Source: Lachnospiraceae bacterium UBA7093
GTDB lineage: Bacteria; Bacillota; Clostridia; Lachnospirales; Lachnospiraceae
Direction of reading: 5' to 3'
NCBI GenBank assembly: GCA_002492465.1
Contig: DKYT01000051.1
Span: forward strand, 1-11,273
DNA length: 11,273 nt
Of the stretch, positions 6,569 to 11,273 are shown piece by piece. Position numbers and translations under genes: made by a program. The notes beneath the pieces are model-generated. The model ran no database searches, was not told where the DNA came from, and was given only the letters and a program-made list of their open reading frames with translations. How positions within the stretch are numbered: position 1 is the first letter of the stretch; every line of letters begins with the position of its first letter.

Positions 6569-6644
6569 TACCGCCGTACATAGGATTCAACCCCCATTTC
6601 CATCCCAGGCAATCAACGCCGCCCCATAAAGCTGTTACTTCCAT
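6558..6644 (-). CDS. possible 28-residue peptide in the palindrome arm (peptidase leader)
   Basis: A minus-strand ATG at 6644 opens a 28-codon frame ending in TAA at 6558-6560. The peptide begins MEVTALWGGVDCLGWKWG and ends in GGKKS. It lies about 25 nt downstream of the predicted start of the peptidase transcript, so it would be a leader peptide. The ribosome-binding site is poor: AGGAA lies about 13 nt away. The opposite arm, on the + strand, encodes almost the same residues (GEVTALWGGVDCLGWKWGLEP, ending at 6418) without an ATG. The matching peptides follow automatically from the perfect inverted repeat, so translation is not demonstrated; the frame continues beyond the perfect repeat on this arm only. 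Confidence 0.25.
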   Translation of the reverse strand: MEVTALWGGVDCLGWKWGLNPMYGGKKS

Positions 6645-6675
6645 TACGGCATTCGTTTCCTACCCCCGCATAAGT

Positions 6676-6704
6676 ATCATACGATAAATCATAATCTATT
6701 GCAA
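6676..6704 (-). promoter_or_regulatory. candidate promoter for the M15 peptidase, sharing its -35 with the ecf promoter
   Basis: Read on the minus strand, TTGCAA (6704-6699), a 17-nt spacer and TATGAT (6681-6676) form a good vegetative promoter. Transcription would start near 6669 and run through the whole palindrome to the peptidase start at 6306, giving a leader of about 360 nt. No better promoter was seen closer to the gene, where a TATAAA next to the ribosome-binding site is too near. Confidence 0.5.
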
Positions 6705-6727
6705 ATGAAAACAATATCTTGTACAAT
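6699..6727 (+). promoter_or_regulatory. candidate promoter for ecfA1-ecfA2-ecfT-truA
   Basis: TTGCAA (6699-6704), a 17-nt spacer and TACAAT (6722-6727) form a vegetative-type promoter about 45 nt upstream of ecfA1. TTGCAA is its own reverse complement and also serves as the -35 of the opposing promoter, so the two polymerases would compete for the site. Confidence 0.7.
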
Positions 6728-6770
6728 ATAAGGCGGATCAAAAACCAGCTAGAAATATAAGGAAATAACC

Positions 6771-7631
6771 ATGGGAATCATAGAAACCAAGGATTTGGTA
6801 TTTGAATATATCAGACGAGATGAAGAGGGAAATGTAGAAGGTATCACCCGGGCAGTAGACAATGTCAACCTGGACATTAAGCAGGGGGATTTCGTGGCGA
6901 TCTTAGGACACAATGGTTCCGGGAAATCTACCCTTGCAAAGCATATCAACGCAATCCTTTATCCCACGGAAGGAACTGTGTGGGTAGACGGAAAGGACAC
7001 CTCCAGGGAGGAAAACCTGTGGGATGTAAGGCAGGAAGCTGGGATGGTATTTCAGAATCCGGACAACCAGATCATCGGTCAGGTGGTGGAAGAGGACGTG
7101 GGATTTGGACCGGAAAATCTGGGTATTCCTACAAAGGAAATCTGGGAGCGGGTGGAAGAAAGCCTTAAGGCGGTAGGTATGTATGAATTTCGCAAGCATT
7201 CCCCCAATAAACTCTCAGGAGGGCAAAAACAGAGAGTTTCCATTGCAGGAGTGATTGCCATGCATCCCAAGTGCATTGTTCTGGACGAGCCTACGGCAAT
7301 GCTGGATCCCAACGGGCGGAAAGAGGTTATCCGTGCGGCGCGCGCCCTGAACGACGTGGAAGAGATTACGATCATATTGATTACACATTATATGGAAGAG
7401 ATTATTCATGCAAATAAGGTGTTTGTTATGGATAAGGGAAAGATTGCCATGGAGGGAACGCCCCGGGAAATCTTTTCCCAGGTGGAGAAGCTGAAAGCAT
7501 TGCGGCTGGACGTACCCCAGGTGACGCTGCTGGCGCATGAGCTAAAAAAAAGCGGGCTTGCCATTCCGGAGGGAATTTTAACCTGTGAAGAACTGGTGGC
7601 TGCATTGGGACGGTTAAACAGGCGGAAATAA
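6771..7631 (+). CDS. ecfA1: ECF transporter ATPase EcfA1 (CbiO-type)
   Basis: This is the first of two ATPases of the energy-coupling factor module, which drives uptake of vitamins and related micronutrients with exchangeable substrate-binding S components. The 286-residue product has Walker A GHNGSGKST (46-54), the Q-loop region VFQNPDNQIIGQVVEEDVGFG characteristic of ECF ATPases, signature LSGGQKQR (148-155), Walker B IVLDEPTAMLDP (D172, E173) and switch H206 in ITHYMEE. The C-terminal extension typical of EcfA proteins is present. The ribosome-binding site is AAGGA at 6759-6763. It is first in a co-directional row with ecfA2, ecfT and truA. It is called A1 rather than A2 by position and by the QNPDNQ motif. 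No S-component gene is in the window, as expected for a shared (group II) module. Confidence 0.95.
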   Translation: MGIIETKDLVFEYIRRDEEGNVEGITRAVDNVNLDIKQGDFVAILGHNGSGKSTLAKHINAILYPTEGTVWVDGKDTSREENLWDVRQEAGMVFQNPDNQIIGQVVEEDVGFGPENLGIPTKEIWERVEESLKAVGMYEFRKHSPNKLSGGQKQRVSIAGVIAMHPKCIVLDEPTAMLDPNGRKEVIRAARALNDVEEITIILITHYMEEIIHANKVFVMDKGKIAMEGTPREIFSQVEKLKALRLDVPQVTLLAHELKKSGLAIPEGILTCEELVAALGRLNRRK

Positions 7632-7673
7632 GGACAGATGAAAAATTGAAATCATCGCAGAAATGGGGAAAAA

Positions 7674-8522
7674 ATGTCAATTATCTTGGATCATGTGAAT
7701 TATATATATGAAGCAGGAACGGCTATGGAGTATGCTGCGTTGAAGGATATAAATCTGGTGATACCTGAGGGGCAGTTTATTGGGCTGATCGGTCATACAG
7801 GTTCTGGAAAATCCACGCTGGTGCAACATTTAAACGGTCTTTTGGCGCCTACCAGCGGCAATGTGTATTATAACGGAGCTGATATTCACGATAAGGATTA
7901 TAATAAGAAGGAACTGCGCAGTAAGGTTGGGCTTGTGTTTCAATATCCCGAGCATCAGCTTTTTGAGATCGATGTGTTTTCCGATGTGTGTTTCGGACCT
8001 AAAAATCTGGGGCTGGACAAAAAGGAAACGGAACTGAGAGCTTATGCCGCATTGAAGCAGGTGGGGCTGGAGGATGCATATTTTTATCAGTCTCCCTTTG
8101 ATCTCTCGGGAGGGCAAAAACGCAGGGTGGCGATAGCGGGGGTGCTTGCTATGAAGCCGGAGGTGTTGATTTTGGATGAACCTACGGCGGGGCTTGATCC
8201 CAAAGGCAGAGATGAGATCCTGGATCAGATTGCCAGGCTGCGGGAAGAAACGGGTATGACAGTGGTGCTTGTGTCACACAGCATGGAGGATGTAGCAAAA
8301 TATGTGGACAGGATCATTGTGATGAACAGAGGACAGGTTATGTTTGACAATGCGCCAAGAGAGGTTTTTCGGCATTATAAGGAGCTGGAGGAGGTGGGGC
8401 TGGCGGCGCCCCAGGTTACTTATATTATGCAGGCGCTTAAGAAAAGCGGTCTTAATGTGGACACGGATATTACTACGATTCAGGAGGCAAAGACTTCCAT
8501 ATTGAATGCATTGAAAGGATAG
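7674..8522 (+). CDS. ecfA2: ECF transporter ATPase EcfA2 (CbiO-type)
   Basis: This is the second ATPase of the ECF module, which forms a heterodimer with EcfA1 and binds the coupling helices of EcfT. The 282-residue product has Walker A GHTGSGKS (40-47), Q-loop segment VFQYPEHQLFEIDVFSDVCFGP, signature LSGGQKRR (144-151), Walker B VLILDEPTAGLDP (D168, E169) and switch H202 in VSHSMED. The YPEHQLF motif is the usual mark of EcfA2. It lies 42 bp downstream of ecfA1 with a modest GGGGAAAA ribosome-binding site at 7664-7671. All catalytic motifs are intact, so both nucleotide sites of the heterodimer should be active. Confidence 0.95.
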   Translation: MSIILDHVNYIYEAGTAMEYAALKDINLVIPEGQFIGLIGHTGSGKSTLVQHLNGLLAPTSGNVYYNGADIHDKDYNKKELRSKVGLVFQYPEHQLFEIDVFSDVCFGPKNLGLDKKETELRAYAALKQVGLEDAYFYQSPFDLSGGQKRRVAIAGVLAMKPEVLILDEPTAGLDPKGRDEILDQIARLREETGMTVVLVSHSMEDVAKYVDRIIVMNRGQVMFDNAPREVFRHYKELEEVGLAAPQVTYIMQALKKSGLNVDTDITTIQEAKTSILNALKG

Positions 8523-8559
8523 TGTCATGCCTTGGAGTATGGGGCAAAAGTGAGGAATT

Positions 8560-9363
8560 ATGCTAAGAGATATTACATTGGGACAGTATTATCAGACCGA
8601 CTCGGTGATACACCGGCTGGATCCCCGGGTGAAGCTGGCGACTACCATCTGTTATATTATTTCCCTTTTTATTGTAGACAATTTGATAGGTTATGTGATA
8701 GCGGGACTTTTTTTGGCATTGGTGATTAAGCTTTCTAAGGTGCCTCCCAAATTTATGATCAGAGGAATGAAGTCTATTTTATTCCTATTGATTATAGCGG
8801 TAGGCTTTAATTTATTTCTGACACCGGGGGAAACCCTGGTTGCGTTCTGGAAGCTGCGGATTACGAAGGAAGGGGGTCGGCTTGCGGCGTTTATGGCGAT
8901 CCGTCTTGTGTTTTTGATTATGGGTTCCTCAGTGATGACCCTTACCACAACGCCTAATAATTTGACGGACGGCATGGAAAAGCTGTTAGGACCTTTGAAA
9001 AGAATCAGGGTGCCAGTACATGAAATTTCCATGATGATGTCCATAGCCCTGCGGTTTATACCGATCCTGTTGGAGGAAACGGATAAGATTATGAAAGCGC
9101 AGATCGCCAGAGGGGCGGATTTTGAGAACGGCAACCTGATTAAGAAGGCGAAAAGCCTTGTGCCGCTGCTGGTTCCTCTTTTTATATCGGCGTTCAGACG
9201 TGCCAATGATCTTGCAATGGCGATGGAGGCAAGGTGCTATAGAGGGGGCGAACACCGCACGAAAATGAAACCGTTGGTCTATCATAAGAGGGACGGCATT
9301 GCTTACGGCGTTGTGGTATGTTATCTGGCACTTTGTATTATATTCGGAAAGATTTTATTATGA
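8560..9363 (+). CDS. ecfT: ECF transporter transmembrane coupling protein EcfT
   Basis: EcfT is the integral membrane scaffold that passes ATP-driven motion from EcfA1/EcfA2 to the S component. The 267-residue protein starts LGQYYQTDSVIHRLDPRVKL, the typical EcfT opening. It has hydrophobic segments at about 27-57, 73-88, 109-127, 199-212 and 247-264, and the long cytoplasmic coupling region between about 140 and 230. Both coupling motifs are visible: ARG (183-185, IARGADF) and ARC (224-226, EARCYRGG, the usual variant of the second site). The ribosome-binding site is TGAGGA at 8551-8556. Its stop overlaps the truA start in ATGA, so translation is coupled. Identification is firm. Confidence 0.95.
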   Translation: MLRDITLGQYYQTDSVIHRLDPRVKLATTICYIISLFIVDNLIGYVIAGLFLALVIKLSKVPPKFMIRGMKSILFLLIIAVGFNLFLTPGETLVAFWKLRITKEGGRLAAFMAIRLVFLIMGSSVMTLTTTPNNLTDGMEKLLGPLKRIRVPVHEISMMMSIALRFIPILLEETDKIMKAQIARGADFENGNLIKKAKSLVPLLVPLFISAFRRANDLAMAMEARCYRGGEHRTKMKPLVYHKRDGIAYGVVVCYLALCIIFGKILL

Positions 9364-10097
9364 AAAGAGTAAAGCTGGTGGTGGCTTATGACGGCACTGC
9401 TTATCATGGCTGGCAGCTGCAGCCAGGGGCGCCTACCATTGAAGGAGAGTTAAATCGAGCCTTAAGCGAGCTGCTTGGGGAGAAAATCACAGTAATCGGA
9501 GCCAGCAGAACGGATTCCGGCGTTCATGCATTATGCAATGTGGCTGTGTTTGATACGGATTCCCCCATTCCCGGGGAAAAGATATCTTATGCCCTGAATC
9601 AGCGGCTGCCGGAGGATATTCGGGTTCAAAGCTCTGAGGAAACGGCGGCGGATTTTCATCCAAGGCATTGTAACAGCAGGAAAACCTACGAATACAGAAT
9701 TTTGAATGCGCCTTTTCCTCTTCCCACCAAAAGACTGTATGCCTATTTTACTTATGTACCGCTGGATGTGGAAAAAATGAAGCAGGGCGCTTCTTATCTG
9801 GTAGGCGAGCATGATTTTAAAAGCTTTTGTTCCACAGCGTCGGCAGCAGAGTCCACCGTAAGAACCATTTATCAGTTATCGGTAGAAAAAGAAGAAAAAG
9901 AGATCGTCATAAGCGTATGCGGAAGCGGTTTCCTCTATAATATGGTAAGAATTATAGCGGGGACACTGATCGAGACAGGACGTGGAAGCATCTGTCCGGA
10001 ACAGGTGAAGAAGATCCTGGAAGGAAGGGAAAGGCAGTTGGCAGGTCCTACTGCTCCGGCGTGTGGGCTGACGCTGGTGAGGTACGAGTTTTTGTGA
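9360..10097 (+). CDS. truA: tRNA pseudouridine(38-40) synthase TruA
   Basis: TruA converts uridines 38-40 of the tRNA anticodon arm to pseudouridine. The product is 245 residues, a standard length. It opens KRVKLVVAYDGTAYHGWQLQP and carries the catalytic motif GASRTDSGVHA with D52 as the nucleophile. Downstream family blocks include FHPRHCNSRKTYEYRI, GEHDFKSFCS and SGFLYNMVRIIAGTLIETGRG. The start at 9360 overlaps the ecfT stop (ATGA), and the protein then starts exactly where TruA proteins do; an upstream in-frame ATG at 9318 would add 14 unrelated residues encoded inside ecfT. It is last in the ecf transcript and precedes the rplM promoter, a common arrangement in Firmicutes. Confidence 0.96.
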   Translation: MKRVKLVVAYDGTAYHGWQLQPGAPTIEGELNRALSELLGEKITVIGASRTDSGVHALCNVAVFDTDSPIPGEKISYALNQRLPEDIRVQSSEETAADFHPRHCNSRKTYEYRILNAPFPLPTKRLYAYFTYVPLDVEKMKQGASYLVGEHDFKSFCSTASAAESTVRTIYQLSVEKEEKEIVISVCGSGFLYNMVRIIAGTLIETGRGSICPEQVKKILEGRERQLAGPTAPACGLTLVRYEFL

Positions 10098-10126
10098 GTT
10101 TTCGTCCAAAAGATGTAAATTTGGTG

Positions 10127-10155
10127 TTGACACGCACGGAAGCGTATAATATAAT
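10127..10155 (+). promoter_or_regulatory. consensus promoter for rplM-rpsI
   Basis: TTGACA (10127-10132), a spacer of exactly 17 nt and TATAAT (10150-10155) match the vegetative consensus in all twelve positions. A second TATAAT (10145-10150) overlaps by one base but would have only a 12-nt spacer. This is the strongest promoter in the window and lies 30 bp after truA. Confidence 0.92.
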
Positions 10156-10161
10156 TATTCA

Positions 10162-10367
10162 ATGTGGCGACGTTTGTTTATGGTCTGTCTGACGAGCGCC
10201 TGCTGTGAAAGAAAGCAGGAGGAAAGCTTGCCATATCCCTAGGCAGAGCATAATAAATAGAAGACCTGATACGATTTGAAGTAATCCCGGCGGTCCGGAC
10301 ATCCGCCCGGTGAATGGAGAACCATCAGGAGAAAACAGGTTTAACCGAGCAAGAATGGAGGATTATC
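10162..10367 (+). promoter_or_regulatory. structured 5' leader of rplM-rpsI
   Basis: About 205 nt separate the predicted transcription start from rplM. Visible pairings: CCTGCT (10199-10204) with AGCAGG (10214-10219); GCT-TGCC (10226-10232) with GGCA-G-AGC (10242-10249), with a one-base bulge; GGCGG (10289-10293) with CCGCC (10303-10307); and an enclosing CCTGAT (10265-10270) with ATCAGG (10324-10329). In Firmicutes, L13 leaders are known autoregulatory RNAs; whether this is that class or another fold cannot be told by eye. Confidence 0.55.
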
Positions 10368-10796
10368 ATGAAAACATTTATGGCTAGTCCTGCTACAATC
10401 GAAAGAAAATGGTATGTAGTGGACGCTGCAAATATGACACTAGGACGTTTGGCTTCAGAAGTAGCTAAGGTTTTAAGAGGTAAGAATAAACCGATTTTTA
10501 CTCCCCATATGGACACAGGCGATTATGTGATCATTGTAAATGCTGATAAAGTAAAAGTAACAGGTAGAAAATTAGATCAGAAGATCTATTATCATCATTC
10601 AGATTATGTTGGCGGCATGAAGGAAACTACTTTGCGCGAAATGCTTGCCAAGAAGCCTGAGAAGGTAGTTGAGCTTGCTGTTAAGGGGATGCTTCCCAAG
10701 GGACCTTTAGGAAGACAGATGTATACGAAACTTCATGTATACGCAGGACCTGAGCATCAGCATGCGGCTCAGAAGCCCGAAGCATTAACTTTTTAA
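10368..10796 (+). CDS. rplM: 50S ribosomal protein L13
   Basis: L13 is an early-assembly protein of the large subunit. The product is 142 residues, the usual length. It opens MKTFMASPATIERKWYVVDA and carries LGRLASEVAKVLRGKNKPIFTPHMDTGDYVIIVNADKV, with the later family block LAVKGMLPKGPLGRQMYTKLHVYAGPEHQH. The start at 10368 is set by GGAGG at 10357-10361 with 6-nt spacing. An in-frame ATG at 10314 would add 18 residues with no family match and lies in the leader. It is paired with rpsI 25 bp downstream, as in nearly all bacteria, and is expressed from a consensus promoter through a structured leader. Confidence 0.97.
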   Translation: MKTFMASPATIERKWYVVDAANMTLGRLASEVAKVLRGKNKPIFTPHMDTGDYVIIVNADKVKVTGRKLDQKIYYHHSDYVGGMKETTLREMLAKKPEKVVELAVKGMLPKGPLGRQMYTKLHVYAGPEHQHAAQKPEALTF

Positions 10797-10821
10797 GAGG
10801 GACTGAAAGGAGAAGATGAAA

Positions 10822-11217
10822 ATGGCTAAATCAGCAAGATTCTACGGAACAGGTAGAAGGAAAAAATCAATTGCCAGAGTATATTTAATGCCCGGTAAAG
10901 GTGATATCGTAATCAATAAAAGACCTATAGATGAATATTTTGGTTCAGAGACACTGAAAGTAATCGTTCGCCAGCCTATGGCTGCAACAGAAACCGTTGA
11001 CAAGTACGATGTGCTGGTTAACGTTCGCGGCGGCGGTTATACAGGTCAGGCAGGCGCGATCAGACATGGAATTTCAAGAGCGCTGCTTCAGGTAGACGCA
11101 GATTTCAGACCGGTTCTTAAAAAAGCAGGTTTCTTAACAAGAGATCCTCGTATGAAAGAAAGAAAGAAATACGGTCTCAAGGCTGCACGTCGTGCGCCTC
11201 AGTTCTCAAAGAGATAA
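10822..11217 (+). CDS. rpsI: 30S ribosomal protein S9
   Basis: S9 belongs to the small-subunit head; its C-terminal tail reaches the P-site tRNA. The product is 131 residues: MAKSARFYGTGRRKKSIARVYLMPGKG, then VRGGGYTGQAGAIRHGISRAL, and the conserved basic end ARRAPQFSKR, whose last Arg touches the tRNA anticodon arm. The start at 10822 is preferred to the ATG at 10816 because AAAGGAG (10806-10812) is 9 nt from the former but only 3 nt from the latter. No terminator hairpin is visible in the 56 bases left after the stop, so the transcript may continue or end beyond the window. Confidence 0.97.
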   Translation: MAKSARFYGTGRRKKSIARVYLMPGKGDIVINKRPIDEYFGSETLKVIVRQPMAATETVDKYDVLVNVRGGGYTGQAGAIRHGISRALLQVDADFRPVLKKAGFLTRDPRMKERKKYGLKAARRAPQFSKR

Positions 11218-11273
11218 TCAAAAGAGAATATCAAAGAGTTTACAAACCTCGGAAATGATATGCTCCCCATATG

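Larger units (their letters stand above)
6332..6653. repeat. giant inverted repeat (47 bp perfect, extended imperfectly)
   Basis: The segment 6359-6405 is an exact reverse complement of 6592-6638 over 47 bp. Outward, GGAG/CTTCC and then AATGCC (6332-6337) with GGCATT (6648-6653) continue the symmetry, with about a dozen unpaired bases on the left arm. Inward, similarity falls but returns over 19 positions with two mismatches (6431-6449 against 6550-6568, AGAAG..CT.AGTATCCCG). The unpaired centre is about 100 nt. As RNA or extruded DNA it would form one very long hairpin. It resembles a miniature palindromic mobile element or a large structured RNA. No transposase gene is present, and no clear target-site duplication was found at the ends. 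Confidence 0.9.
6307..6770. other. intergenic region between divergent genes, with giant palindrome and divergent promoters
   Basis: These 464 bp hold no ordinary gene. From left to right: the peptidase ribosome-binding site (6315-6320), a large inverted repeat (about 6332-6653) with a structured loop, a minus-strand -10 (6676-6681), a palindromic TTGCAA (6699-6704) usable as -35 in both directions, a plus-strand -10 (6722-6727), and the ecfA1 ribosome-binding site (AAGGA at 6759-6763). The separate parts are listed as their own entries. Confidence 0.85.

Noticed and set aside
6359..6638. Phase-variable invertible segment (inverton) flanked by inverted repeats
   Set aside because: The interior is itself nearly symmetric, so inversion would change little; both promoters lie outside the repeats and no recombinase gene is nearby.
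9318..9359. Upstream start for TruA
   Set aside because: It lies inside ecfT; the ATGA overlap at 9360 gives the canonical TruA N-terminus.
10314..10367. N-terminally extended L13 starting at 10314
   Set aside because: No ribosome-binding site and no family similarity; the 10368 start has GGAGG and yields standard L13.
11218..11273. Terminator after rpsI
   Set aside because: AT-rich sequence with short direct repeats (AAAGAG) but no stem-loop within the bases available.

Overview
The window looks like a chromosome segment from a Lachnospiraceae-type clostridium (Firmicutes). The basis is the gene order, the clostridial-type ribosomal proteins (a 197-residue S4 without zinc cysteines, a long L17), the purine-rich Shine-Dalgarno sites and the moderate GC content. 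The organism is an inference; no species is claimed.

Left part (1-2700): the end of the alpha/S11 ribosomal operon, all on the + strand: rpsK (5' end outside the window), rpsD, rpoA (TTG start) and rplQ, closed by a strong hairpin terminator at 2660-2687. Right part (6771-11217): a second housekeeping block on the + strand: ecfA1-ecfA2-ecfT (the energising module of an ECF vitamin transporter), truA (overlapping ecfT by ATGA), then a consensus promoter, a structured leader of about 200 nt, and rplM-rpsI. From general knowledge these two blocks are often adjacent in clostridia, so the stretch between them looks like an accessory interruption.

The interruption (about 2700-6700) has three parts. 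(a) Three same-strand genes behind their own promoter: a small membrane-hairpin protein, an AAA/ABC-type ATPase of the overcoming-lysogenization-defect/RecF-like kind without a TOPRIM domain, and a 184-residue partner carrying a D-x12-E-x-K pattern typical of PD-(D/E)xK nucleases. This is the best candidate for an undescribed system; an antiphage or other conflict role is inferred, not shown. The ATPase gene is mosaic: its first two thirds are AT-rich (roughly 23-38% GC in sampled lines) and its last third is near 50%. (b) A convergent, membrane-anchored M15-family metallopeptidase whose stop lies 5 bp from the partner gene's stop. (c) A 465-bp intergenic region dominated by a giant inverted repeat (47 bp perfect, extending imperfectly on both sides) around a loop of about 100 nt that itself folds into hairpins. 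Both arms encode nearly the same Trp/Gly-rich peptide. Beyond it, two divergent promoters appear to share one palindromic -35 hexamer (TTGCAA, 6699-6704): one serves the ecf genes, the other would give the peptidase mRNA a leader of about 360 nt containing the whole palindrome.
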